A stretch of DNA of 64,000 nt. Source: Propionibacteriaceae bacterium. Lineage in GTDB: Bacteria > Actinomycetota > Actinomycetes > Propionibacteriales > Propionibacteriaceae. Below are positions 47,551 to 56,628 of this stretch, in pieces; the first letter of the stretch is position 1; the number at the start of each line of letters is the position of its first letter. Below the pieces are notes generated by a model, which worked only from the letters and a program-made list of their open reading frames with translations, did no database searches and had not been told where the DNA came from. The translations under genes were made by a program, and so were the position numbers. Location: assembly GCA_031267645.1 (NCBI GenBank), contig JAIRYW010000027.1:1-64000 (forward strand), given 5' to 3'.

Positions 47551-48249
47551 CTAACCCGCCTCGGGCCCGTTCGGATCGGCCGGCCCCAGTCTCAGCCGGG
47601 GGGCCGCCTCGGCCAAGGCGGCGGCGTCGAGTCGACCGCGGCGCAGCAGGCGCCCGTCCGGACCGTCCACGAAGGAGACGATCGAGCTGGGCGTCGGCCC
47701 CGGTCGGGGGCCGCCGTCGACGTAGCAAGCCACCGCCGGACCGAGGGCGGCGCGGGCCTGTCCCACGGTGGTGGCCGGCGGCTGGCCGTGGCGGTTGGCG
47801 CTGGAACAGGCCAGCGGCCCGGAGCGGCGCAGCAGCTGGCGCAAGAGGTCCAGATCGGGCACCCGCAGGGCCAGGCTGGCGGACTGGGGGCCCAGCCGTG
47901 GATCAGCCCCGGCGGCCAAGGGCAGGACCAGGGTCAACGGCCCGGGCCAAAAGAGTTCGGCCAGTCGGGCGGCGGCCCCCGGCACGGCGCCGACCAGACC
48001 GGCCAGATCGGCCGGGTCGGCCAGCAGGACGGGCGGCGGAAAATCGTCGCCCCGTCCTTTGGCCGCTTGCAGGCGGTCGATCGCCTCCGGCCGGTCGGCC
48101 CGGGCGGCGACGCCGTAGACGGTGTCGGTCGGCAGGACGACGCAGGCCGAGGCGGCCAGAGCGGCCAAGACCGTCTCCGCCCAGCCCGCCTGGCCCAGCC
48201 CGACCATGGTCGGCTCGGCGGCGGGTCCGTCTCCGTCGGCCCCAATCAC
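47551..48249 (-). CDS. ywlC: Threonylcarbamoyl-AMP synthase (YwlC/TsaC/Sua5 family)
   Basis: 232 residues. Makes threonylcarbamoyl-AMP from Thr, bicarbonate and ATP for the t6A modification of tRNA. Motifs: VVLPTDTVYGVAA, the KxR-type AAKGRGDDFPPPVLLAD, WPGPLTLVLP, LALRVPD, CSSANRHGQPP and TPSSIVSF. GTG start at 48249; a CAGGAT hexamer ends 6 nt upstream. In M. tuberculosis prmC is the immediate upstream neighbour; here 7.4 kb of other genes intervene. Confidence 0.93.
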   Translation of the reverse strand: MIGADGDGPAAEPTMVGLGQAGWAETVLAALAASACVVLPTDTVYGVAARADRPEAIDRLQAAKGRGDDFPPPVLLADPADLAGLVGAVPGAAARLAELFWPGPLTLVLPLAAGADPRLGPQSASLALRVPDLDLLRQLLRRSGPLACSSANRHGQPPATTVGQARAALGPAVACYVDGGPRPGPTPSSIVSFVDGPDGRLLRRGRLDAAALAEAAPRLRLGPADPNGPEAG

Positions 48250-48297
48250 GGTGTCATCCTGCCATGCCGGAGCCGGCCGCCGGCGCCATCCGGCCGG

Positions 48298-49926
48298 TCA
48301 AGCCTCGACCTGGCGTCGGGCGCCGGGGATGGCGTCGAGCAATTCGCGGGTGTACGGGTGCTGGGGATGGCGCAGGACCGTCTGGGCCGGGCCCGACTCC
48401 ACGACCCGCCCGGCCGACAGGACCCAGACCTGGTCTCCGATCTGCCGGACCACGGCCAGATCGTGCGAGATGAAGAGGAAGCCGACCCCGGACTCGGCTT
48501 GGAGGTCGACCAGCAAGCGCAGAATCTGGTCCTGGACCGAGACGTCGAGGGCGGACACCGGCTCGTCCAACACCAGCACGGCCGGCTCGGGGGCCAGAGC
48601 CCGGGCGATGGCGACCCGTTGGCACTGGCCCCCGGACAGCTCCACCGGCCGCCAGCCGGCCAGCTGGCCGGGCAGGGCGACGGCGTCCAACAGAGCAGCC
48701 ACCCGTCGCCGCCGGTCGGCCGGCTGTCCGATCTTGAAAGCGCGCAGCGGAGCCTCCACCAGCTCAGCCACGGTCGAGCGGGGATCGAGGGATGACAAGG
48801 GGTTTTGATAGATCATCTGAATCGAGCGACGGAATTGGCCCCACTCCGCCCGAGGCAGCTGGGTGACGTCGCGGCCGCGCAGTCGGATGGTCCCGGCGTC
48901 GAGCGCGGTCAAACGCATGACCGCCCGGGCGGCCGTCGTCTTACCAGAGCCGGAGGCCCCCACCAGAGCCGTCGTGCGGCCGGGCCAGACGGTGAAGCTG
49001 ACCTGGTCCAGAGCCCGCAGCGGCGGATCGCGGCGCTGCGAACGGAAGTCCTTGACCAAGCCGATGGCCTCGACCAAGGGACCGGCCGCGGGCGAGGTCG
49101 AGTCGGCTCGGGGCCCGACCCGGGGCCGCAGCCGTCTGGAGTTGAGCGATGGCGAGGCGGCCGCCAACTGGCGCGTGTACGGCTCGGCCGGGCTTCCCAA
49201 GACGGCCGCGCTGGGACCGGCCTCGACCACCCGACCGGCCCGCAGGACGATGACGTGGTCGGCCCGATCGGCCGCCAGGCCGAGGTCGTGGGTGATCAAC
49301 AGGACGGCGGCGCCTAAGGACCGACTGCGCTCGGCCAGGTGGTCGAGGACGATCTTCTGGACCGTCACGTCGAGGGCGCTGGTCGGCTCGTCGGCCACCA
49401 CCAGGTCGGGGTCGCAGCTGACGGCGGAGGCGATCAGGACGCGCTGACGCTGACCGCCGGACAGTTGGTGGGGGTAACGGTCGACCAGACGCTCGGGCTG
49501 GTCCAAACCGACCGCCGCCAACAGGTCGATGGCGGTCTGACGGGTCTGGCCCCGACTGGTCAGGCCGTGCAGGCGGCGCGCCTCGACCACCTGGCGGCCG
49601 ATCCGTTGCGACGGGTTGAGGGACTGGCCCGGGTCCTGCGGCACGAAACCGATCCGCCAGCCCCGGATCCGGCTCAGGGCCCGCTCCGAGCAGCCGGTCA
49701 GATCCCGCTGGCCGATCCGGATCCGCCCAGCCTTGATCTGGGCGTTGTGGGCCAGCAATCCGACGATGGCGTGGGCGGCCGTCGTCTTGCCGGACCCCGA
49801 CTCGCCCACCAGAGCCACGGTTTGGCCGCTCTCCAGCCGCCAAGACACATCCTCCAGAGCCGGCCACCAGCGGCCCTGGACCCGGTAGCCAACCGTCAGG
49901 CCAGACACCTCCAGCACGACGCTCAC
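48298..49926 (-). CDS. ABC transporter, fused dual ATPase (dipeptide/oligopeptide type)
   Basis: 542 residues with two complete nucleotide-binding domains, equivalent to DppD and DppF fused. First half: GESGSGKTT, LSGGQRQRV, VADEPTSALDV. Second half: GASGSGKTT, LSGGQCQRVAIARAL (Cys in the signature) and VLDEPVSALDV. Each half ends with the oligopeptide-type PYTRQL / PYTREL motif. The GTG start at 49926 overlaps the permease stop (GTGA). It powers the permease pair encoded upstream. Confidence 0.95.
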   Translation of the reverse strand: MSVVLEVSGLTVGYRVQGRWWPALEDVSWRLESGQTVALVGESGSGKTTAAHAIVGLLAHNAQIKAGRIRIGQRDLTGCSERALSRIRGWRIGFVPQDPGQSLNPSQRIGRQVVEARRLHGLTSRGQTRQTAIDLLAAVGLDQPERLVDRYPHQLSGGQRQRVLIASAVSCDPDLVVADEPTSALDVTVQKIVLDHLAERSRSLGAAVLLITHDLGLAADRADHVIVLRAGRVVEAGPSAAVLGSPAEPYTRQLAAASPSLNSRRLRPRVGPRADSTSPAAGPLVEAIGLVKDFRSQRRDPPLRALDQVSFTVWPGRTTALVGASGSGKTTAARAVMRLTALDAGTIRLRGRDVTQLPRAEWGQFRRSIQMIYQNPLSSLDPRSTVAELVEAPLRAFKIGQPADRRRRVAALLDAVALPGQLAGWRPVELSGGQCQRVAIARALAPEPAVLVLDEPVSALDVSVQDQILRLLVDLQAESGVGFLFISHDLAVVRQIGDQVWVLSAGRVVESGPAQTVLRHPQHPYTRELLDAIPGARRQVEA

Positions 49927-50840
49927 GCCCGCTCCCCCCGCCAACGGCCGACGCTGCGGCCGAGATGGTTGGCGCTCACCACCACGACCACCACGACTAG
50001 GCCGGGCAAGGTGGTCAACCACCAGGCCGAGGCCAGCCAGTTACGGCCCTCCGCGATCAGCGAGCCCCACTCCGGGTCGGGCGGCACGACGCCGTAGCCG
50101 AGGAAGCTGAGGGCCGACACGGCCAGCACGGCGCCGCCGAACTCCAGCGCGCTCAGGGCCAGCACCGGCCCCCAGGAGTTGGGCAGAATGTGGCGCAGCA
50201 GCACCTGGACCGTGCGCTCGCCGCCGGCGAAGGCGGCCTCGACATAGGGCGAGGCGCGCACTCGGACCACTTCGGCCCGCATGACGCGGGCGAAGGAGGC
50301 GACCGCGGAGAGACCGACCGCCACGGCCACGTTGAGCGAGCCGAAGCCCAAAGCCGTCACCACGACCATGGCCAACAACAAATTGGGGATGGCCAACAAG
50401 ACGTCGACGCAGCGCATGACGACGCTGTCCGTCCGTCCGCCCAGGAAGCCGGCCACGGCCCCCAAGACGGAGCCGGCCACCAACCCGATCCCGACGGCGA
50501 TGACGGTGGCTTGGATGGTGGTGCGGGAGCCGTACACCACCCGGGCGAAGACGTCGCGGCCGATCTGGTCGGTGCCGAACCAATGCTCGACCCCGGGCGG
50601 CAACAACTTATCCTTAGGAGAGGTGGCGATCGGGTCCCAGCTGGTGAACCAACCCGGCGCCACGGCCCAGGTCAGCACGACCGCCAGCACCACTGCACCG
50701 GCCAGGGCCGACCAGGGCCGGGGCCGAGCGGAGCGGCGGCGGGGCCGGGGAGCCGGCCAGGCCGGCCGGACCGGACGCTCGCTCCCCCGCCGCTGGACCG
50801 GCGGCGCGGCCAGTTCGAGTCCGTCCAAGGTCGCGGTCAT
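49923..50840 (-). CDS. ABC transporter permease, DppC type
   Basis: 305 residues. A proline/arginine-rich cytoplasmic N-terminus (about 1-42) precedes the first helix (WSALAGAVVLAVVLTWAVA). The conserved HWFGTDQIGRDVFARVVYGSRTT segment and the EAA coupling loop (VEAAFAGGERTVQVLLRHILPN) identify the DppC/OppC group. It forms the pore with the DppB-type gene, which it overlaps as ATGA. Confidence 0.95.
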   Translation of the reverse strand: MTATLDGLELAAPPVQRRGSERPVRPAWPAPRPRRRSARPRPWSALAGAVVLAVVLTWAVAPGWFTSWDPIATSPKDKLLPPGVEHWFGTDQIGRDVFARVVYGSRTTIQATVIAVGIGLVAGSVLGAVAGFLGGRTDSVVMRCVDVLLAIPNLLLAMVVVTALGFGSLNVAVAVGLSAVASFARVMRAEVVRVRASPYVEAAFAGGERTVQVLLRHILPNSWGPVLALSALEFGGAVLAVSALSFLGYGVVPPDPEWGSLIAEGRNWLASAWWLTTLPGLVVVVVVVSANHLGRSVGRWRGERA

Positions 50841-51796
50841 GGGCGGACCGGCCGGGCCGCGCCGGGGCGGGCCAACTGGGGCGTGACGACGAACTGGACC
50901 AAGTCGACCACCAAGTTGACGACGACGAAGACGGCGGCGGCGAAGACGGCCACGCCCTGGACCACCGGGATGTCCTGTTCGGTGACGGCCAGCTGGACCA
51001 GCCGGCCCAGGCCGGGTCGGGCGAAGATGGTCTCCGTCACGACCGAGCCAGCCAGGACATTGCCGACCGTCAAGCCCAGCACGGCCAGGGCCGGGCCGAG
51101 CGAGTTACGGAAGACGTGGTGGGTCAGGACATGCCAGCGACGGGCCCCCTTGGAACGGGCCAGGCCGATGTGGGGCGCCCGCCAGGTGGCGATGAGCGAT
51201 TGGGACAAGACCTGGGCCAAGCTGGCCGAGACCGGCACGGCCAAGGTCAGGGCCGGCAGAATCAAGGAGCGGAAACCGTCCGTGCCGAAAGCGGGCAACA
51301 GCCGCCAGCGGAAGGAGAACCACTGCGACAGGGTCAGTCCGACCCAGAAGGTGGGCAGGGCCACGCCCAGGGGCGGCAAGGCGAACAAGACCTGACGCAG
51401 CCAGGGCCGGGTCGCGTAACTGGCCGCGGTGGCGATGACGACCCCGGCCGTCAGGGCCAGGGCCAGGGCCAGGCCGGCCAGCGCCAAGGTGTGCGGCAGA
51501 GCTTGGGCGATCTCGTGCAGGACCGGCTGACGGGTCTGGACGGAGAGGCCGAAATCACCCCGCAGGGCGGCCGCCAGACGGGTGAGGTACTGCAGCGGAA
51601 CCGGCTGGTCGAAGCCGAAGACCTGCCGCAGCTCGGCCATCTGGGCCGGGTCGAGGCTGCTGGAGTCGCCCCGCGCGCCCAACATGGTGACGATCGGGTC
51701 CTGGGGCAACACATACAACAGCACGAAGGTCACTGTGAAGGTCGCCCACAGGACGCCGACCGCTTGGGCCAGGCGGGCGCCGAGATAGCGAATCAT
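50837..51796 (-). CDS. ABC transporter permease, DppB type
   Basis: 319 residues, six-helix permease. N-terminal MIRYLGARLAQAVGVLWATFTVTF, periplasmic loop with LDPAQMAELRQVFGFDQPVPLQYL, and the EAA loop (RSKGARRWHVLTHHVFRNSL) are characteristic. The stop overlaps the DppC-type start; it follows the binding-protein gene by 19 bases. Confidence 0.95.
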   Translation of the reverse strand: MIRYLGARLAQAVGVLWATFTVTFVLLYVLPQDPIVTMLGARGDSSSLDPAQMAELRQVFGFDQPVPLQYLTRLAAALRGDFGLSVQTRQPVLHEIAQALPHTLALAGLALALALTAGVVIATAASYATRPWLRQVLFALPPLGVALPTFWVGLTLSQWFSFRWRLLPAFGTDGFRSLILPALTLAVPVSASLAQVLSQSLIATWRAPHIGLARSKGARRWHVLTHHVFRNSLGPALAVLGLTVGNVLAGSVVTETIFARPGLGRLVQLAVTEQDIPVVQGVAVFAAAVFVVVNLVVDLVQFVVTPQLARPGAARPVRP

Positions 51797-51815
51797 GGGC
51801 CGGCGCCGCTCCTGG

Positions 51816-53432
51816 TCAGTCCGTCAGCCAGGTGTCGTAGAAGACCAGCTTGGACTCGCCGTCGACGGCGAAGCCTTGGACGGTCGGGGCCACCGCGTAG
51901 ACCCAGGCCCGGGTCAGCTCGGGGATGGCCAGATTCTGTTCGACCAGGTAGTCGACCGCGGCCTTGACGTCGGCTTGGCGCTGGGCCGGGTCGGCGGCGC
52001 CGCCCTGCGCGGCCAGGTACTGGTCGGCCGGGCTGGGCAAGGCCCAGGACCGGTTCTGGCCCTTGCCGTCCAGACCCGAGATGAAGATGGCCTTGATCAC
52101 GTCGGGATCGGCCCGGGTCATGTTCCAGACGTAGAAGTCGTAGTCGCCGGCGTCGGTGGCGGCCGCTTGGCTGGCTGTGTCGAGGGCCTCGATCAAGAAC
52201 TCGACGCCGACCCGCTTGAGCTGGGCTTGCAGAAGTTCGTATTGCTCGGTCAGGGCCACGATGACGCGGATGGTCAATCGCTGGCCGTCCCGCTGCCGGA
52301 TGCCGTCCGCGCCTTCGGCCCAACCGGCCTCCTCCAGAACCGTCCGGGCCTGGTCGGGGTCGAACTGGATCAGGTCCGACTGGTCGACGTAGTAGGGCAT
52401 GGTGGCCGGCCCGAGCAGACCGCTGGCGATCTCGAAGCCGGACCCGTACAAGGTCAGCAGCTCGGCCCGGTCGAGGGCCAGCGCGATGGCTCGCCGGACG
52501 ACTGGGTCGCCGCCGTAGGTGGACTGCTGGTTGGCGATCCAGACCAGTTCCATCCCCGGCGGCTGGGTCACGAACAGTTCGGCCCCCGAGGCCACGATGG
52601 CGGACTCGTCCTGGGCCGCGACCAGGGAGATAGAATGGGCTTGGCCGGTCTGGACGGCGCCGGCCCTGACGCCGGACTCGCTCAGGAATTTGAAGACCAA
52701 GCGGTCGAGGTAGGCCTCGCCCGTGTGCTGGTAGGCGGCCGAGGGCCAGTCGTAGCCGGCCCGTCGGACCAAGACGGCCTCGTCGTTCTTGGTGTAGTGG
52801 TCGAGTTGGAACGGTCCGGTGCCGGAGTAGTCGCCGGCGCAGATGGCGGCCGGCTCCTTGGCCAGGTCGCTGGGCGAGATGAAGCCCAGCCAGGCCGCCG
52901 TCAGGCCTTGCAGGAACTGGATGTTCGGCTCGCTGAAGACGACCTTGACCGTCAGGGGGTCGACCACTTCGGTCCGGTCGTAGCCGGTCAAGATGGGGTA
53001 GGCCCCGATGGCGGCCGGACCGAGCTCGATGACACGGTCGAAGTTGCCCTTGACGGCGGCGGCGTCGAAGACCTCGCCGTTGGAGAAGGTGACACCGTCC
53101 TGGAGCTTGAAGGTGAACTCCTGGGCGTCGGGCGAGATCTGCCACGACTGCGCCAGCCAGGGCACGATCTGGCCGCTGACCGGGTCCAGATCGACCAGGG
53201 AGTCGGTGATCTGCCGGATGATGTTGAAGGCCACGTGATAGCGCTGTTGGGTCCCGTCCAGGCAGCCGTTGGGATCGGCCTCCAGGGCGTGGACGTAGGC
53301 GCCGCCCGAGACTGGCTGGCCGACCGGGACGGTGGGGCCGTCGGGGGCGGAGCCATCGGCCCCGCAAGCCCCCAGGACGGCGATCAGAGTCAGGCCGAGC
53401 AGAGCGGTCCAGAGGGTACGGAGACGGGACAT
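51816..53432 (-). CDS. ABC transporter substrate-binding lipoprotein (family 5)
   Basis: 538 residues. Lipobox LIAVLGAC (Cys23). SBP_bac_5 features: IVPWLAQSWQISPDAQEFTFKLQDGVTFSNGEVFDAAAVK-type entry (split here over residues about 85-125), YSGTGPFQLDHY, VVRRAIALALDR and VLEEAGWAEG. Binds the transported compound, probably a peptide or another nitrogenous solute; ligand not deducible. AGGAAGG ribosome site. First of the four transporter genes, 31 bases after the aminotransferase gene. Confidence 0.94.
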   Translation of the reverse strand: MSRLRTLWTALLGLTLIAVLGACGADGSAPDGPTVPVGQPVSGGAYVHALEADPNGCLDGTQQRYHVAFNIIRQITDSLVDLDPVSGQIVPWLAQSWQISPDAQEFTFKLQDGVTFSNGEVFDAAAVKGNFDRVIELGPAAIGAYPILTGYDRTEVVDPLTVKVVFSEPNIQFLQGLTAAWLGFISPSDLAKEPAAICAGDYSGTGPFQLDHYTKNDEAVLVRRAGYDWPSAAYQHTGEAYLDRLVFKFLSESGVRAGAVQTGQAHSISLVAAQDESAIVASGAELFVTQPPGMELVWIANQQSTYGGDPVVRRAIALALDRAELLTLYGSGFEIASGLLGPATMPYYVDQSDLIQFDPDQARTVLEEAGWAEGADGIRQRDGQRLTIRVIVALTEQYELLQAQLKRVGVEFLIEALDTASQAAATDAGDYDFYVWNMTRADPDVIKAIFISGLDGKGQNRSWALPSPADQYLAAQGGAADPAQRQADVKAAVDYLVEQNLAIPELTRAWVYAVAPTVQGFAVDGESKLVFYDTWLTD

Positions 53433-53463
53433 GGCGGGGCCTTCCTGGAGTCGGAGGGGTTTT

Positions 53464-54741
53464 TCAGTCGGTGGCTCGGACAGCCGCCGCGAAACGGTCG
53501 GCGGCCCGACGGAGGTCGTCCGGACTGGCGTTGGAGTAGGAGAAACGGGCGCGATCGGTGTACTTGGCGCGGGCCAGGTCGGGGTCGAAGGAGGAGCCGA
53601 CGGTGAAGTCGAGGCCCCGGGCCCGGGCCCGGTCGAGGGTCCGCCGCAGATCGACGCCCGGCGTCTGGGCCCACAAGAACAGTCCGCCCGCCGACGGCCG
53701 GACGACCACCTTCTCCCCCAGCCGAGCGGTCAAGGCGTCGTGGAGGACGGCCGCCCGTTCGGCGTAAGCGGCTCGGGCCCGGGCCACGACGCCGTCGATC
53801 AGCCCGGGGGCGTCCAACAGGCGGGCGACGGCCCGCTGGGTCAGCAGGCCGGAGTGCTGATCGGTCGACAGCCGGAAGCGGATGGCGGCGTCCCGCAACC
53901 AGGGCGGAACGATCAGCCAGCCCAGTCTCAGGCCTGGCCCCAGCAGCTTGGAGAAGGTGTTGGCCAAAGCGACCTGAGGATGGCCGGCCGGAAATTCAGC
54001 CACTGTCGGCCCGGAAAAGCGAAGTTTGACGTACGGATTGTCTGAGACGATGACGAAGCCGTAGCGTTGAGCCAAGTCGAGTAGTTGAACTCGGCGTTCG
54101 GCGGCCAAGGTGGAGCCAGTGGGATTTTGAAAATCGGGAATGGTGTAGACCAGTTTGGGCCGCGACCCAGCCGCCAAGCGGGCGGCCAGCCAGTCGACGT
54201 CGAGGCCGTCGGCGTCGGTCGGGGCGGCGAGCAAGCGGGCGCCGAAATAGCGCAGCAGACGCAGGGCGAAGGGGTAGGTCGGGTCCTCCACCACGACCAG
54301 GTCGCCCGGATCGACCAGGGCCTCGACCACGCCGGCCACCGCGTGCAGGGCTCCGTTGGTGACCAGCACGTCGTCGAAGTCGGCCCCTTGATCGGCGGCG
54401 ATCCAAGCCCGCACCTGGTCGACTCCGAAGGGGCCGTGGTACTGCAGGGCGTCGGTCCCGGCCCCGGGGGCGGCCAAGGTGTCGTGGAAGGCCCGCCCCA
54501 GTTCGGCCACCGGCAGGAGGTCGGATCCAGGGAAACCACCGGTCAAGGCGACGGCGCCCCCGGCCAGCGGCACGGCCGAACTGGCGAAGGCCCCGCCGAT
54601 GGCGTCGTTGGCCCCGCGCCAGGACAGTCCGGGCCGGTTCAGGCCGGTCAGATCGACCGGGCGGGGCGTCCGGCCGGGGCCGAAGGGGTCGGTCGAGGCG
54701 GCCAGATCGGCGCTGGCCGGGTCGAGCTCGGGTGCGGTCAT
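53464..54741 (-). CDS. PLP-dependent aminotransferase (class I/II, 2-aminoadipate/aromatic type)
   Basis: 425 residues. The PLP Lys lies in ANTFSKLLGPGLRLGW near residue 262; VEDPTYPFALRLLR, YTIPDFQNPTGSTL (Asn that contacts PLP) and SDNPYVKLRF are characteristic of fold-type I enzymes of the MocR/LysN group. There is no fused HTH domain. Its place ahead of a peptide-type importer suggests use of an imported amino compound. GAGGACC lies before the ATG. An AT-rich inverted repeat is located about 70 bases upstream. Confidence 0.9.
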   Translation of the reverse strand: MTAPELDPASADLAASTDPFGPGRTPRPVDLTGLNRPGLSWRGANDAIGGAFASSAVPLAGGAVALTGGFPGSDLLPVAELGRAFHDTLAAPGAGTDALQYHGPFGVDQVRAWIAADQGADFDDVLVTNGALHAVAGVVEALVDPGDLVVVEDPTYPFALRLLRYFGARLLAAPTDADGLDVDWLAARLAAGSRPKLVYTIPDFQNPTGSTLAAERRVQLLDLAQRYGFVIVSDNPYVKLRFSGPTVAEFPAGHPQVALANTFSKLLGPGLRLGWLIVPPWLRDAAIRFRLSTDQHSGLLTQRAVARLLDAPGLIDGVVARARAAYAERAAVLHDALTARLGEKVVVRPSAGGLFLWAQTPGVDLRRTLDRARARGLDFTVGSSFDPDLARAKYTDRARFSYSNASPDDLRRAADRFAAAVRATD

Positions 54742-54812
54742 GCGGGGTGGTCCTCAACGGAGTCGGAGCGGCGGTACGGCGGTCGCCGAGCGTGTCGGCG
54801 GACCCTACTTGA

Positions 54813-54830
54813 TGGATACTATCGTATACA
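54813..54830. promoter_or_regulatory. AT-rich operator-like inverted repeat upstream of the aminotransferase/ABC operon
   Basis: TGGATAC-TATC-GTATACA: 7-bp arms with one mismatch around a 4-bp centre. A further copy of the half-site TGGATAC begins exactly 30 bp away (54843). The region is a sharp AT island in GC-rich DNA. It lies 72-89 bases upstream of the aminotransferase start, where a promoter or operator is expected. The GTATAC core resembles sites of GntR/FCD regulators. Confidence 0.6.
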
Positions 54831-54878
54831 TTTGTAGACAGCTGGATACGGTACCACGCTGCCGCTGGACTGTCACCC

Positions 54879-55664
54879 CTAGGGGCGGGCGGTGACCGTG
54901 AACCGACGCAGTTCGAGGGCCGGATTGCGCCGCCGGGCGGCGGCCGGGGCGGCCGGGTCGAACTCCCACAGGACCAGGCCGTCGGCCACCCGGCCCGGAC
55001 AGGGCGCGCCGGTCGGGTCGAAGGCCAACGACTGATCCATCAGGCCGGGGCCGGCCAAGGCCACACCGGCCACGTAGGCCAGATTCTCGATCGCCCGGGC
55101 GGCCAACAGGGTGGACCACTGGCGGGCCTTGCCCGGGCCGTCGACCCAGGCGGCCGGGACGACCAGAGCGTCGGCCCCGGCGTCGACCAGGCGGCGGGCC
55201 ACCTCCGGGAAACGGAGGTCGAAACAGATCAGGCTGCCCCAGGTCAGACCCCGGAAGGCCACCGTCGACGGCCGCTCCAAGACTGGGCGGACCAAGCTGC
55301 GGGACTCCTGGCCGCCCAGGGCGTCGAACAGATGCAGCTTGCCGGTGACGACGGCCGGGCGGCCCGGCGGCAGGGCCAGGGCGCAACCGAGGGCCTTGCC
55401 CGGTTCGTCGCTGGTGGCCAAGAATCCGGTCAGGACCAGGACATCGGCGGCCGCCCCGGCGGCCTGGAGGGCCCGCACGGTCGGACCGTCGAGCGCTTCG
55501 GCCAAGCTCGGGTCGGGCCCCTCGAAGCGGAAGCCATTGGCGTACTCCGGCCCGATCACGACCTCGGCCCCGGTGGCGGCGGCCGCCGCGATGGCCTCGA
55601 CCAGCGCCTGTCGGTTGCGCGTCGGATCGGCCCCGCCGTCCAGCCGGATGGCCGCCACTCTCAT
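54879..55664 (-). CDS. Nitrilase-superfamily amidohydrolase
   Basis: 261 residues with the Glu-Lys-Cys triad: Glu40 (IGPEYANGF), Lys109 (VTGKLHLFD) and Cys147 (LICFDLRFPE). Hydrolyses a C-N bond of an amide or carbamoyl compound. The exact branch (omega-amidase, carbamoyl-amine hydrolase or other) is not settled, but closeness to an aminotransferase would suit an omega-amidase-like step. GGGAGG before the ATG at 55664; the longer frame to 55697 is not needed. Separated from the aminotransferase by the AT-rich regulatory region, so probably a separate transcript. Confidence 0.85.
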   Translation of the reverse strand: MRVAAIRLDGGADPTRNRQALVEAIAAAAATGAEVVIGPEYANGFRFEGPDPSLAEALDGPTVRALQAAGAAADVLVLTGFLATSDEPGKALGCALALPPGRPAVVTGKLHLFDALGGQESRSLVRPVLERPSTVAFRGLTWGSLICFDLRFPEVARRLVDAGADALVVPAAWVDGPGKARQWSTLLAARAIENLAYVAGVALAGPGLMDQSLAFDPTGAPCPGRVADGLVLWEFDPAAPAAARRRNPALELRRFTVTARP

Positions 55665-55733
55665 CCCAGCCTCCCCAGTCAGAAGTCCATCGCCCACCAG
55701 CGCGGTCGCCGGCGGCGGGGCGGAACAGCCCGA

Positions 55734-56624
55734 TCAGCGCCCGGCGCCAGCCCCCATTGTGTCAGGCCGTCCATCCCAGGTCGCGGTCACGAAACGGGAC
55801 CGGCCGGTCAGGTCGACCTGGTCGGCCACCGCGCCGAAGCCGGCGGCCACGAAGAGGGCGGGGACCGACCGGCCCTGATCATCGTCGTGTTCGCTGGCCA
55901 CCTGTCCCCCGGCCCGCAGCAGCCGGCCGGCCGTCTGGGCCACCACCCGGCTGGCGTCCAAGCCGTCGGGGCCGGCGTAGAGGGCCTCGGGCGGGTCGAA
56001 GTCGCGCACCGTGGCCGGCAGATCTGGTCGGCGACCGGTCGGGACATAGGGCGGATTGGCCAGCACCAGGTCGACCTGGTGGTCCAATTCGGGCAGGGCG
56101 TCGGCCATGTCGCCGGCCACCACCACGACCTCGCTGGCAGCCAGATTGCGGCGCAGATAGACCAGGGCCGAGGCGGCCCGTTCGACCGCCCACTGCCGGC
56201 AACCGGGGGCCTCGGCCGCCAGGGCGGCGCTGATGGCGCCGGAGCCGGCGCACAGCTCCACCACGATCGGGGCGGCCCCATCCGCCAGCTGGGCCCGTAG
56301 TCGGTCGAGCGCCCAACCGACCATGACCTCGGTCTCGGGCCGGGGCAGGAAGACGCCGGGGCCGACGGCCAATTGGACGGTGCGGAACCAAGCTTGACCG
56401 GTCAGGTGTTGGAGCGGTTCGCCGGCCCGCCGCCGAGCCACCAAGCGGTCCAAAGCGGCCACCGCCTGGTCCGGCAGCTGTTCCAGGGCGGCCAACCGAT
56501 TCAACGGCAGATCCATCACATGGGCCACCAGCAGGCGGGCCTCGGCCTGGGGCGAGTCCAAGCCGGCGGCGGCCAGTTCGGCGGCCAGCCGCCGCCAGAC
56601 GGTCGCCATCGGCTGGCCGGACAT
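55734..56624 (-). CDS. prmC: Release factor glutamine methyltransferase
   Basis: 296 residues. SAM-dependent methylation of the Gln of the GGQ motif in PrfA/PrfB. N-terminal helical domain (EARLLVAHVMDLPLNRL), LPRPETEVMV, SAM loop VVELCAGSGAISAAL and the catalytic VLANPPYVP near residue 190. 4 bases after prfA in the same operon. Confidence 0.95.
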   Translation of the reverse strand: MSGQPMATVWRRLAAELAAAGLDSPQAEARLLVAHVMDLPLNRLAALEQLPDQAVAALDRLVARRRAGEPLQHLTGQAWFRTVQLAVGPGVFLPRPETEVMVGWALDRLRAQLADGAAPIVVELCAGSGAISAALAAEAPGCRQWAVERAASALVYLRRNLAASEVVVVAGDMADALPELDHQVDLVLANPPYVPTGRRPDLPATVRDFDPPEALYAGPDGLDASRVVAQTAGRLLRAGGQVASEHDDDQGRSVPALFVAAGFGAVADQVDLTGRSRFVTATWDGRPDTMGAGAGR

Positions 56625-56628
56625 CGGA

